A stretch of DNA of 64,000 nt, taken from NCBI RefSeq assembly GCF_016598615.1, contig NZ_CP066831.1, positions 7,626,001 through 7,690,000 on the forward strand. The letters are read 5' to 3'. Position 1 is the first letter of the stretch; every line of letters begins with the position of its first letter. Source of the stretch: Streptomyces liliifuscus. Lineage in GTDB: Bacteria > Actinomycetota > Actinomycetes > Streptomycetales > Streptomycetaceae. Under the pieces are notes generated by a model, which worked only from the letters and a program-made list of their open reading frames with translations, was not told where the DNA came from and did not search any database. Shown here one piece after another: positions 7,930 through 16,448 of the stretch. Made by a program: the position numbers and the translations under genes.

Positions 7930-9195
7930 GTGAACCGAAGTGTCGCAATCACCGGGATAGGCGTTGTCGCGCCGGGTGGGGTGGGCAAGAAGGCGTTCTG
8001 GGATCTCCTGGTCTCGGGCCGTACCGCCACCCGCACCATCTCCTTCTTCGACCCCTCCCGCTTCCGCTCCCAGGTCGCCGCCGAAGTCGACTTCGATCCG
8101 CAGCGGTCCGGGCTCAGCCCGCGGGAGGCGAGGCGGCTGGACCGGGCCGCACAGTTCGCCGTCGTCAGCGCCAAGGAGTGCATGGCGGACAGCGGCCTCG
8201 AATTCGTGGAACTCGATCCGCACCGCACCGGGGTGAGCGTCGGCAGCGCGGTCGGCGGCACCACCGGACTGGAACGCGAGTACCTCGTCCTCAGCGACAG
8301 CGGCCGGCTGTGGGAGGTGGACAGCGACTATGTCTCGCCCCACCTCTTCGACGCCTTCGTGCCCAGTTCCCTGGCGGCCGAGGTGGCCTGGACCGTGGGC
8401 GCCGAAGGGCCCGCCACGGTCGTCTCCACCGGCTGCACCTCCGGTCTTGACTCCGTGGGCTACGCGCGTGACCTCATCGCCGAGGGCACCGTCGACGTCA
8501 TGATCGCCGGGGCGGCCGACACCCCGATCTCGCCGATCGCCGTCTCCTGCTTCGACGCGATCAAGGCCACCACGCCCCGCAACGACGACCCCGAGCACGC
8601 CTCCCGGCCCTTCGACCGCACCCGCAACGGCTTCGTACTCGCCGAGGGCGCCGCGATGTTCGTCCTGGAGGAGCTGGAGCACGCCCGGGCCCGGGGCGCG
8701 CATGTCTACGGGGTGATCGGCGGCTATGCCACCCGCTGCAACGCGTACCACATGACGGGTCTGCGGCCGGACGGCCACGAGATGGCCGAGGCCATCCGGC
8801 ACTCACTGGACCAGGCGCGGCTCAACCCCGATCTCGTCGACTACGTCAACGCGCACGGTTCGGGCACCAAGCAGAACGACCGGCACGAGACGGCCGCCTT
8901 CAAGGAGACCCTCGGGCAGCACGCCTACGAGGTGCCGATCAGCTCCATCAAGTCCATGGTCGGGCACTCACTGGGCGCCATCGGTTCCATCGAGATCGCC
9001 GCCTGCGCGCTGGCCATGGAGAACGGCGCCGTTCCCCCCACGGCCAACCTTCACGAGCCCGATCCCGAATGCGACCTGGACTACGTACCGAACGAGGCCC
9101 GGGAGCACGGCGTGGACGCCGTCCTCAGCGTGGGCAGCGGCTTCGGCGGCTTCCAGTCCGCCATGGTCATCACCCGAGAGGAAACCACGCGATGA
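7930..9195 (+). CDS. Ketosynthase alpha subunit (type II minimal PKS)
   Basis: 421 residues with a complete thiolase-fold active site: Cys169 in STGCTSG, His309 in NAHGSGT and His346 in GHSLGAIG, at positions matching actinorhodin KS-alpha. It extends the polyketide chain by decarboxylative condensation of malonyl-ACP as a heterodimer with the next protein. The GTG start follows GGCAGGACA. Its stop overlaps the ATG of the chain length factor (ATGA), the standard coupling for equimolar synthesis. It heads an operon running to 13606. Confidence 0.97.
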   Translation: MNRSVAITGIGVVAPGGVGKKAFWDLLVSGRTATRTISFFDPSRFRSQVAAEVDFDPQRSGLSPREARRLDRAAQFAVVSAKECMADSGLEFVELDPHRTGVSVGSAVGGTTGLEREYLVLSDSGRLWEVDSDYVSPHLFDAFVPSSLAAEVAWTVGAEGPATVVSTGCTSGLDSVGYARDLIAEGTVDVMIAGAADTPISPIAVSCFDAIKATTPRNDDPEHASRPFDRTRNGFVLAEGAAMFVLEELEHARARGAHVYGVIGGYATRCNAYHMTGLRPDGHEMAEAIRHSLDQARLNPDLVDYVNAHGSGTKQNDRHETAAFKETLGQHAYEVPISSIKSMVGHSLGAIGSIEIAACALAMENGAVPPTANLHEPDPECDLDYVPNEAREHGVDAVLSVGSGFGGFQSAMVITREETTR

Positions 9196-10478
9196 CACTG
9201 GCCACTCCCGAAGCCCAGGAGACCCCTGAGCGCACCGGGCGGCCGACCGCCGTCATCACCGGCATCGGCGTCGCCGCCCCCAACGGCCTGGGCACCGAGC
9301 AGTGGTGGCAGTCCACACTGAGCGGCACGAGCGGCATCGGGCCGGTCGTCGACTACGACGCCTCCCGCTACCCGTCCCGGCTGGTCGGACGGATCGCGGG
9401 GTTCGAGGCTGCCGAGCACATCCCGGGACGGCTGCTGCCGCAGACCGACCGGGTGACCCGGCTGGCCCTCGTCGCGGGAGCCGAGGCACTGGCCGACGCC
9501 GACGCCAACCCCGCCGAACTGGCGGAACAGGACGGATACGGCGAGTACGGCTGCGGCGTGGTCACCTCCAACGCCACCGGTGGATTCGAGTTCACCCACC
9601 GGGAGATCCGCAAGCTGTGGACCCAGGGCCCGCAGCAGGTCAGCGTCTACGAGTCCTTCGCCTGGTTCTACGCGGTCAACACCGGCCAGCTCTCCATCCG
9701 CCACAAACTGCGCGGACCCAGTGGCGTCCTCGTCTCCGAACAGGCGGGCGGCCTCGATGCCATCGGCCAGTCCCGCCGTACGCTCGGGCAGGGCGTCAAG
9801 CTCTCGCTGACCGGCGGCATGGACTCCTCCCTCGACCCCTGGGGGCTGGTCTCCCACCTCGCGAGCGGCCGGCTCTCCCGCTCCGACGACCCCGCCACCG
9901 CCTACCTGCCCTTCGACACCCGCGCCGCCGGTCAAGTGCCGGGCGAGGGGGGCGCGATGCTCGTACTCGAGGAGGAGACGGCGGCTCGCGCGCGCGGCGC
10001 CCGGGTGTACGGCGAGATCGCCGGGTACGCGGCCACCTTCTCGCCCCGGCCGGGCTCCGGACGGCCTCCCGGTCTCGAACGCGCCGCACGGCTCGCCCTC
10101 GCCGACGGCGGGCTGGGCGTCGAGGACGTGGACGTGGTCTTCGCCGACGCCGCGGGACTGCCCACCGCCGACGACGAAGAGGCCGCGGCACTGCGCGCAC
10201 TCTTCGGCCCCTACGGTGTGCCGGTCACCGCCCCCAAGACCCTCACCGGCCGGCTGTTCGGCGGCGGGGCCCCGCTCGACGTGGCCGCTGCCCTGCTCGC
10301 CCTGCGCGACGGTGTCATCCCGCCCACCACGGGCATCGACCGCCCCGTTCCCGAGCACCGGCTCGACCTGGTGCGCGCCACACCCCGCCAGGCGCCGCTG
10401 CGCACCGCACTGGTGCTGGCGCGGGGCCACGGCGGCTTCAACGCCGCGGTCGTGGTCCGTTCACCCGAGACCGCCTGA
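9192..10478 (+). CDS. Chain length factor (ketosynthase beta subunit)
   Basis: 428 residues, homologous to the preceding KS, but the nucleophile is replaced by Gln184 in VSEQAGG, the hallmark of chain length factors. KS-alpha/beta together set polyketide length; relatives of BIQ and alnumycin pathways make octaketides, but the length cannot be read safely here. An extra 20 or so residues precede the conserved AVITGIGVAAPNG. It is coupled to KS by a four-base overlap and followed 63 bases later by the ACP. Confidence 0.96.
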   Translation: MTLATPEAQETPERTGRPTAVITGIGVAAPNGLGTEQWWQSTLSGTSGIGPVVDYDASRYPSRLVGRIAGFEAAEHIPGRLLPQTDRVTRLALVAGAEALADADANPAELAEQDGYGEYGCGVVTSNATGGFEFTHREIRKLWTQGPQQVSVYESFAWFYAVNTGQLSIRHKLRGPSGVLVSEQAGGLDAIGQSRRTLGQGVKLSLTGGMDSSLDPWGLVSHLASGRLSRSDDPATAYLPFDTRAAGQVPGEGGAMLVLEEETAARARGARVYGEIAGYAATFSPRPGSGRPPGLERAARLALADGGLGVEDVDVVFADAAGLPTADDEEAAALRALFGPYGVPVTAPKTLTGRLFGGGAPLDVAAALLALRDGVIPPTTGIDRPVPEHRLDLVRATPRQAPLRTALVLARGHGGFNAAVVVRSPETA

Positions 10479-10541
10479 CCTCACCCCACCTGGAACCTCA
10501 CCCCCACCCCCATCCGATTCCGTATGCGAGGAGTTCATCTC

Positions 10542-10796
10542 ATGACCATCACCCTCGACGACCTGGTCCTCGTGCTCACCGAGTGCGCCGGCGCCGACGA
10601 CGACGTCACGCTCAACGGCCAGAACCTGGACCTGCCCTTCACCGACCTCGGCTACGACTCGCTGGCGCTGCTGGAGACGGCGGCCCTGATGAAGCACCGG
10701 TTCGGGGTCGAGCTCACCGACGAGGAGGTCACCGGGATAGAGACGCCCCGGGAGTTCCTCGACCGGGTCAACCACGCTGCGGCCCAGGCCGCCTGA
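10542..10796 (+). CDS. Acyl carrier protein of the minimal PKS
   Basis: 84 residues; the phosphopantetheine attachment is DLGYDSL with Ser40. The sequence and its place directly after KS/CLF identify it as the elongation ACP that holds the growing poly-beta-ketone. ATG 10542 is preferred over an in-frame ATG at 10524 because GAGGAG lies at a normal distance. The ketoreductase starts 18 bases after its stop. Confidence 0.95.
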   Translation: MTITLDDLVLVLTECAGADDDVTLNGQNLDLPFTDLGYDSLALLETAALMKHRFGVELTDEEVTGIETPREFLDRVNHAAAQAA

Positions 10797-10814
10797 GAGA
10801 ACGGGCCCGACACC

Positions 10815-11606
10815 ATGGAGCAGGAACAGGCCCCCCGGGGCACTGCCGTCGTCACCGGAGCGACCCGGGGCATCGGACGGTCCGTCGCGGCCTCCCTGGG
10901 CGCGCTCGGACACCCCGTCTACCTCTGCGCCCGGGACGAGGAAGCCCTCACCCAGACCGTCAAGGAGCTCCAGGAGAGCGGTGTGACGGCCGACGGAACC
11001 GTGTGCGACGTGACCTCGGCGGACAGTGTGCAGCGGTTCGTCCAGGCCGCCGTCGACCGGTTCGGTCCCGTGGAGGTCCTGGTGAACAACGCCGGGCGCA
11101 GCGGCGGCGGCGTCACCGCGGAGATCCCCGACGAGCTCTGGTTCGACGTCATCAACACCAACCTCAACAGCGTCTTCCTGGTCACCAAGCAGGTGCTGAC
11201 CACCGGCCGGATGCGTGAGCTGAAGCGCGCCAGGATCGTCAGCATCGCCTCCACGGGCGGCAAGCAGGGCGTCGTGTTCGGGGCTCCCTACTCGGCCTCC
11301 AAGCACGGCGTGGTCGGGTTCACCAAGGCCCTCGGTCTTGAGCTGGCCAAGAGCGGAATCACCGTCAACGCGGTCTGCCCCGGCTATGTGGAGACGCCCA
11401 TGGCGGGCAACGTGCGCCAGCACTACGCCCGTATCTGGAACACCACCGAGGACGAGGTCCTGGAGCGGTTCAACGCCAAGATCCCCCTCGGCCGCTACAC
11501 CGACCCCGACGAGGTCGCCGCCATGGTGGCGTATCTGGTCTCGGACGCGGCGGCGGCCGTCACCGCGCAGGCGATCAACGTCTGCGGCGGTCTCGGAAAC
11601 TACTGA
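10815..11606 (+). CDS. Polyketide C-9 ketoreductase (ActIII-like SDR)
   Basis: 263 residues of classical SDR: TGATRGIG for NADPH, NNAG, and the YSASK site with Tyr159 and Lys163. Long stretches match the ActIII family, including IASTGGKQGVV, SKHGVVGFTKALGLELA and the C-terminal NVCGGLGNY. ActIII enzymes reduce the C-9 carbonyl of the nascent octaketide after first-ring folding. It sits in the minimal PKS operon between ACP and aromatase. Confidence 0.96.
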   Translation: MEQEQAPRGTAVVTGATRGIGRSVAASLGALGHPVYLCARDEEALTQTVKELQESGVTADGTVCDVTSADSVQRFVQAAVDRFGPVEVLVNNAGRSGGGVTAEIPDELWFDVINTNLNSVFLVTKQVLTTGRMRELKRARIVSIASTGGKQGVVFGAPYSASKHGVVGFTKALGLELAKSGITVNAVCPGYVETPMAGNVRQHYARIWNTTEDEVLERFNAKIPLGRYTDPDEVAAMVAYLVSDAAAAVTAQAINVCGGLGNY

Positions 11607-11663
11607 GCCGCCCCGCACATCACTGAGATCTCGCACATCACTGAGATTGAGGAGAACGACCGC

Positions 11664-12659
11664 GTGGACACGGAGACGCACGAGAGGACCGCGGACAGCC
11701 CCACCCGCAGCGCCGAGCACGTGACCGAGCTGGCCGCGTCGGCCCGCCGCGCCTACGCGCTCATCGAGGACGTCGGCCGCTGGCCGCTGCTCTTCGCGCC
11801 CTGCATCTGGTCCCAGGAACTGGAACGCACCGGCGACATCCAGCGCATCAGGCTCTGGGCGGTGGTCGGCAACGGGGTGCGCAGCTGGACCTCGCGGCGG
11901 GTGCTCGACCCGGCGGGCAACCGGATCGACTTCGCACAGGAGACCCCGGCCGCGCCGCTCACGGAGATGTCGGGCCACTGGCGGTTCCAGGACGCCTCGC
12001 CGGGCAGCCCCGGGCGGCTGGAATTGGGGCACCGGTGGACGACCGAAGGCGATCCGGGCGCGGCCGACCGCATCGCCGCCGCGCTGGACTCCAACAGCAC
12101 CGTCGAGATCGGGGCGCTCCGGTCCTGGGCGGAACGCCCCGAGGAGCCGGACGAGTTGATCCTGACCTTCAGCGACGACGAGCTCATAGCCGCGCCGGCC
12201 GCGGAGGTCTACGACTTCCTGTACCGCGCCGATCTGTGGCCGGAGCGGCTGCCGCACGTGGCCGGGCTCGACCTGGAGACAGTCCCGGCGGAGGCCGCCA
12301 CCGCGGGCGCGGAGGTGCAGACGATGGACATGGAGACCTCCGCCGCGGACGGCAGCAAGCACACCACCCAGTCGGTGCGGCTGTGCTTCGAGGGCGAGCG
12401 GATCGTCTACAAGCAGACCACCCCGCCGCGCGGACTGCTGGCCCACTCCGGGGAGTGGCTCTTCAGCAGCGGTCCCGAGGGCACCCTGGTCACCGCCCGG
12501 CACACGGTGGCCCTTGATCCTGCCGCGGTGGAGAGCGTCTTCGGACCGGGCACCACCATCGCCGAGGCACTCGTCAAGGCCCGGGACATCATCGGCGCCA
12601 ACAGCCGGGGCACCCTTCGGACGGCCCGGAGCCATCTCGGTCAGGGGGCCGCCGAGTGA
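11664..12659 (+). CDS. Di-domain aromatase/cyclase (ActVII-like)
   Basis: 331 residues formed by two START/Bet v1-like halves, the first with YALIEDVGRWPLLFAPCIW and the second repeating it as VYDFLYRADLWPERLPHVAG. Such di-domain enzymes aromatise the first ring of C-9-reduced polyketides. The GTG start follows GAGGAGAAC. The stop overlaps the GTG of the cyclase gene (GTGA), indicating coupling. Confidence 0.94.
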   Translation: MDTETHERTADSPTRSAEHVTELAASARRAYALIEDVGRWPLLFAPCIWSQELERTGDIQRIRLWAVVGNGVRSWTSRRVLDPAGNRIDFAQETPAAPLTEMSGHWRFQDASPGSPGRLELGHRWTTEGDPGAADRIAAALDSNSTVEIGALRSWAERPEEPDELILTFSDDELIAAPAAEVYDFLYRADLWPERLPHVAGLDLETVPAEAATAGAEVQTMDMETSAADGSKHTTQSVRLCFEGERIVYKQTTPPRGLLAHSGEWLFSSGPEGTLVTARHTVALDPAAVESVFGPGTTIAEALVKARDIIGANSRGTLRTARSHLGQGAAE

Positions 12660-13606
12660 GTGGTCGTACTGTGACCGGGGCCCGGACCGCCACCCCGGGA
12701 AGGCTGGAAGAGCTGGCGGACGGTGTGTTCGCGTACATCCAGCCCGACGGCGGCTGGTGCGTCAGCAACGCGGGCATCCTGCTGGAACCGGGGCGGGGCG
12801 GTGGACCCGTCCTGGTCGACACGGCCGCCACCCAGGGGCGGGCCCGCGCCATGCGGACCGCCCTCGCCGGGCTCACGCCCGAGTCCCCGCGGTTGATCGT
12901 CAACACCCACTTCCACGGCGACCACACCTTCGGCAACGCCGTACTGGCGGGCCCGGGCACCGTCGTCGTCGCGCACGAGCGCACCCGTACGGAGATGGCG
13001 GCAGCCGGACTCGGTCTGACCGCGCTGTGGCCCGACGTCGAGTGGGGCGGCATCGAGTTGATGCTGCCCGACCTGACGTACCGCCAGGGGCTCACCCTCC
13101 ACCAGGGGGAGCGCCGGATCGAGCTGATCCATCCGGGCCCCGCGCACACCACCAACGACACGCTGGTGTGGCTGCCCGAGGAGCGCGTGCTGTTCGCCGG
13201 CGACGTGGTGCTTCCCGGCTGTACGCCGTTCGTGCTGATGGGATCCGTCGCGGGTTCCCTCGCCACCCTGGAACTCCTGCGGAAGCTGGACCCGCGGACC
13301 GTCGTCGGCGGCCACGGCCCCGTCAGCGGCCCCGAGGCGCTGACACAGACCGAGGAGTACTTCCACTGGCTGACGGAGCTTGCCGCCAAGGGCAGGGCGG
13401 CGGGGCTCACCCCCCTCCAGCTCGCCCGCGAGACGGGGCCCGGTCCGTACGGCGACCTGCGCGATCCCGAGCGGTTGGTGGCCAACCTGCACCGGGCCTA
13501 CTCGGAACTGGCCGGCGAAGAACTCGGCAGCGCCCTCGACGTCGTGTCGGTCTTCGGCGAGATGGTCGAGTACAACGGCGGTGTACTTCCCCTCTCACAC
13601 GCCTGA
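12656..13606 (+). CDS. Metallo-beta-lactamase-fold polyketide cyclase (ActIV-like)
   Basis: 316 residues with the zinc-binding HFHGDH (His85, His87, Asp89, His90), GPAHTTNDTLVW and an FAGDVVLPG stretch. In actinorhodin-type operons a protein of this fold closes the second ring and releases the bicyclic intermediate. It ends the minimal PKS operon; a strong hairpin follows at 13721-13765. Confidence 0.92.
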   Translation: MSGRTVTGARTATPGRLEELADGVFAYIQPDGGWCVSNAGILLEPGRGGGPVLVDTAATQGRARAMRTALAGLTPESPRLIVNTHFHGDHTFGNAVLAGPGTVVVAHERTRTEMAAAGLGLTALWPDVEWGGIELMLPDLTYRQGLTLHQGERRIELIHPGPAHTTNDTLVWLPEERVLFAGDVVLPGCTPFVLMGSVAGSLATLELLRKLDPRTVVGGHGPVSGPEALTQTEEYFHWLTELAAKGRAAGLTPLQLARETGPGPYGDLRDPERLVANLHRAYSELAGEELGSALDVVSVFGEMVEYNGGVLPLSHA

Positions 13607-13720
13607 GAGCCGTCTTCTCTCCCACGTCTGAGAGCCGTCCTGGCAGCACAACTCGGCGCGGCGGTGGTGGAGTTCACCACCGCCGCGCCGGCGTGCCCCA
13701 CATCCCGCCTGAACTGCCGT

Positions 13721-13765
13721 GACAGAGCCGGCCGGCCCCGTCTCCCGGGGCCGGCCGGCTCTGTC
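13721..13765. terminator. Bidirectional terminator hairpin
   Basis: A perfect 20-base stem with a TCTCC loop lies between the convergent cyclase and acyl-CoA-dehydrogenase-like genes. No T run follows, as is usual in Streptomyces. Confidence 0.85.
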
Positions 13766-13780
13766 CGTGCTCCGTGGCCG

Positions 13781-14914
13781 CTACCGCGCGGCTGCCGGAC
13801 CGCCGGTCTCCGTGGTCCACAGGCGTCCCTCGGCGTAGGCGAGCGCCGCCGATTCGAACTGGAGGGCCACGTGGGTGGCCGAGGTGTTGACGTCCCGCCA
13901 GTAACGCTGCAGCGGGGCGCTCTCCCCGTAGCCCGTGGTGCCGCCGTTCGCCGCGAGCCGGTTGACCGCGGAGGCCAGCATCCGCACCGACAGGGCGGTG
14001 TCGCGCAGATTGCGCCGGGTCTGCTCGGGAGTCACCTCAGCGCCCAGGTCGGCGACTTGCGCGCACCGCTCCAGCAGCAGTCGCGCGGCGTCCGTCTCCC
14101 CGGCCGAGTGGGCCAGCACACCGGCGAGCGCCTCGCGGCTGGGGCCCGGCGCCTGGGGCCGCAGGACCGCGCTGCGCGCCTTGACCACCGCGTACGCCGA
14201 CCACTGGGCGAGCGCGCCCTCGGCGGCTCCCAGCAGCGGCCCGGCGAACGAGAGACCGTTGGCAGCTTCCAGCGGCACGGTGTGACAGGGCGCCGTGGAC
14301 GCCGTGGGGCGGCCCGTCAGCAGGTCGGCGCGGGCGAAGGAGCGCCGCTCGGGAACGAACACACCGGAGGCGACCACCGTGTGGCTGCCGGTGGCCCGCA
14401 TACCGACGCTCTCCCAGCTCTCCACGACCTCCACCTCGTCCCGGGGAACCGCGAAGACCCGGGGCCCGGCCCCGTCGGGCAGCGTGGCGCACAGCAGCAG
14501 CCAGTCCGCGTACGCCACGGCGCTGATGTAGGGCCAGCGCCCGGACACCGTCCAGCCGCCGGCCGCGGGGGCGGCCTGTCCGAAGGGGGAGAGGGAGCCG
14601 ACGACGAGCGCGTCGGGCCCCTGCGCCCACACCTCCCGGTAGCCCTCGGCGGGCAGATACGCCGCCATCCGGCCCAGGTTGGCGGCCAGCGAGGCGCACC
14701 AGGCGGTGGCGGGACAGGCGGCGCCGACCCGCGCCACCGCCTCGGTGAGTTCCGCGAAGGTGCCCTCGGCGCCGCCGCACTCCCGGGGTACGAAGTGCCG
14801 GGCGAAGCCGGCCTCGACCAGCAGTTTGACCACGTCGGGGTCGAGCTTGCGGGCCTCCTCGGCCCCTCGCGCGGATTCGGCGGCCTGTTGGGCCAGTTCC
14901 TCGGTGTCCAGCAT
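13781..14914 (-). CDS. Acyl-CoA-dehydrogenase-fold flavin monooxygenase (ActVA-ORF5/AlnT type)
   Basis: 377 residues. The N-terminal helical part (LLVEAGFARHFVPRECGGAE), a middle beta domain with GWTVSGRWPYISAVAYADWL and the C-terminal helices match the acyl-CoA dehydrogenase-like class D flavin monooxygenases, not true dehydrogenases. In actinorhodin and alnumycin such an enzyme, with a separate flavin reductase, introduces quinone oxygen. The matching reductase is probably the gene at 30406. ATG 14914 is preceded by GGGAGG. It converges on the minimal PKS operon. Confidence 0.8.
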   Translation of the reverse strand: MLDTEELAQQAAESARGAEEARKLDPDVVKLLVEAGFARHFVPRECGGAEGTFAELTEAVARVGAACPATAWCASLAANLGRMAAYLPAEGYREVWAQGPDALVVGSLSPFGQAAPAAGGWTVSGRWPYISAVAYADWLLLCATLPDGAGPRVFAVPRDEVEVVESWESVGMRATGSHTVVASGVFVPERRSFARADLLTGRPTASTAPCHTVPLEAANGLSFAGPLLGAAEGALAQWSAYAVVKARSAVLRPQAPGPSREALAGVLAHSAGETDAARLLLERCAQVADLGAEVTPEQTRRNLRDTALSVRMLASAVNRLAANGGTTGYGESAPLQRYWRDVNTSATHVALQFESAALAYAEGRLWTTETGGPAAAR

Positions 14915-14975
14915 CCTTGCGCCTCCCATGGACCGCGTCGTGCGGGGAAGCAGCCGTGGGCATGGACGTCGCGCT

Positions 14976-15156
14976 CTAGGGCGTGTTGCGAAAGTCCCGC
15001 CTGCCTGGCGACGCCTGGCACGCACTCTCGCCGCACCGGGCGGAAGGCCAAGTACGTCCAGTACGAGGCCTTCCGCCCGGCACGCCGAGAGCACGCACCA
15101 GACGCCGCCAGGCCCGTCCTCCGGACGGACGGCGGGACTTTCGCAACACGCCCTAG
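14976..15156. repeat. 181-bp palindromic element, MITE-like
   Basis: Perfect 26-base terminal inverted repeats, 14976-15001 and 15131-15156, begin and end with CTAG. The interior is itself near-palindromic, with a 14-base perfect stem (CCGGGCGGAAGGCC and its complement) around a central 17-base loop. There is no coding capacity. It lies between two leftward genes. A non-autonomous transposable element or a cruciform regulatory site are both possible. Confidence 0.7.
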
Positions 15157-15168
15157 GCGGCCATGCCG

Positions 15169-15855
15169 TCAGCGGCGTGCGTTCGCGCACCCGTCGTCCG
15201 CCACGGTCCCGGCCTCCGCTGGAAGGCGGCTGGAGGTCGGCTCGACAGCGGCCGTCGTCACCGCTCCCGGCTCCAGCGTGCTGCGCAGGAGCTGGTCGAA
15301 GCCGGCCTTGATGCGCTCCGGCGAGAAGCCCCTGACCCGGCTCTGGTGGTCGATCAGGCTGGGCGCGAAGGGGGCCAGCAGCGCGTCCGCCAGAAAGTCC
15401 GCGTCGGCGTCCGGGCGCAGCTCGGCGATCAGCCGGCCGGCATGCGCGTGCTGGAAGTCGTAGGAGGCACTGAGGTAGCGCGCGGGCGGCGAACTGGACT
15501 CGGCGAGCAGCAGCAGTTCCCGCTGCCCGACGGAGAGGTCGACGAGCGCGTGCAGGAAGGCACGCAGCCGGTCGGCGGCGTCGGCCTGCGGCCCCAAGGG
15601 GGGCGGGCCCTCCACCACCCGGGCGCGGAACAGCTGATGCTGTTCCTCCAGGAGGGCGAAGACCAGTCCGGCGCGGTCGCCGAAGCGGCGGTAGACCGTG
15701 CCCACGCCCACGTCCGCCACCCGGGCCACCTCGTCGAGGGAGAGCCGCTCCGCTGCTCCGGCGGCCACCAGACGGGCGGCCGCGGCCAGGATCTTCTGTC
15801 GGTTGCGCACCGCGTCGGCGCGTTCGGATGGGGCTGCGGCCATGGCCGTGAGCAT
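15169..15855 (-). CDS. TetR family transcriptional regulator
   Basis: 228 residues. The N-terminal helix-turn-helix reads ILAAAARLVAAGAAERLSLD, then EVARVADVGVGTVYRRFGDR; the ligand-binding half is helical and ends in a disordered tail. ATG 15855 was chosen because GGAGAAGG lies seven bases upstream. It diverges from the F420-type nitroreductase gene, and two related inverted repeats lie between them, so it likely represses that operon and itself. An intermediate of the pathway is a plausible ligand. Confidence 0.85.
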   Translation of the reverse strand: MLTAMAAAPSERADAVRNRQKILAAAARLVAAGAAERLSLDEVARVADVGVGTVYRRFGDRAGLVFALLEEQHQLFRARVVEGPPPLGPQADAADRLRAFLHALVDLSVGQRELLLLAESSSPPARYLSASYDFQHAHAGRLIAELRPDADADFLADALLAPFAPSLIDHQSRVRGFSPERIKAGFDQLLRSTLEPGAVTTAAVEPTSSRLPAEAGTVADDGCANARR

Positions 15856-15891
15856 AGTTCGCCCTTCTCCAGTGGCGTACGAGGTCGTTGC

Positions 15892-15921
15892 TTGCGATAC
15901 GGAAGTCTCTCCGCTTAGGCT
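15892..15921 (+). promoter_or_regulatory. Promoter of the nitroreductase-aldo/keto reductase operon
   Basis: TTGCGA (15892-15897) and TAGGCT (15916-15921) are 18 bases apart. An inverted repeat, CGGAAGTCTCTCCG, lies in the spacer, where a TetR dimer would block RNA polymerase. Confidence 0.5.
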
Positions 15922-15956
15922 CGGCGCGCGTATCGATATGGAGAAACCTCCGTTTG
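15896..15956. promoter_or_regulatory. Two TetR operator-like sites
   Basis: Site one, about 15896-15918, centres on ACGGAAGTCTCTCCGC; site two, about 15934-15956, on ATGGAGAAACCTCCGT. Both are imperfect inverted repeats sharing ATAYGGA and TCCG half-sites and are in direct orientation. Confidence 0.5.
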
Positions 15957-15977
15957 TCTCGCCGAGAGGAAGTCCCC

Positions 15978-16445
15978 GTGGCTGCTGACCAGTTCGACCC
16001 CGCGCCCACCACCCCCGCCGAAGGAGACCCGGGCAGTTACAACCTCCCGGTCATGCAGGAGTTCCGGCAGAACGGCGGCAAGGTCGGCGGCCCCTTCGAG
16101 GGCGGTTCGCTCATCCTGCTCACCACCAAGGGGGCGAAGTCCGGCGTGGTGCGTACGGTGCCCACGCTCTTCTTCGCCCAGGCCGACGGCAGCCTGCTGA
16201 TATTCGGCAGCAACGGCGGCGCGGACACCCACCCCGCCTGGTTCCACAACATCAAGGTGAATCCCCGGGTGACCGTCGAGACCGGTGAGGAGACCTACTC
16301 GGCCGTCGCGACCGAGGTGCCGGCCGGGAGCGAGGAGCGCGACCGCCTCTTCGCCGAGGCCGCCGCCGAGGTGCAGGCCTTCGCCGCCTACCAGGCCCAG
16401 ACCGAGCGGAAGATCCCCCTGGTCATACTGAGCCGGAAGGACTGA
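15978..16445 (+). CDS. Deazaflavin (F420)-dependent nitroreductase-family oxidoreductase
   Basis: 155 residues of the split-beta-barrel DDN family. Diagnostic parts are LTTKGAKSGVVRTVPT and IFGSNGGADTHPAWFHNI, followed by NPRVTVETG. Members use F420H2 to reduce quinones, enones or nitro compounds. GTG 15978 follows GAGAGGAAG and leaves a normal-length protein. The aldo/keto reductase starts three bases after its stop, so the two form an operon under the TetR site. In a quinone pathway it could reduce an intermediate. Confidence 0.85.
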   Translation: MAADQFDPAPTTPAEGDPGSYNLPVMQEFRQNGGKVGGPFEGGSLILLTTKGAKSGVVRTVPTLFFAQADGSLLIFGSNGGADTHPAWFHNIKVNPRVTVETGEETYSAVATEVPAGSEERDRLFAEAAAEVQAFAAYQAQTERKIPLVILSRKD

Positions 16446-16448
16446 GCC

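Noticed and set aside
10461..12635. A 724-codon leftward open frame
   Set aside because: Antisense to ACP, ketoreductase and aromatase; no domain in the translation.
14976..15156. Insertion sequence with transposase
   Set aside because: The element is only 181 bp and has no coding frame.
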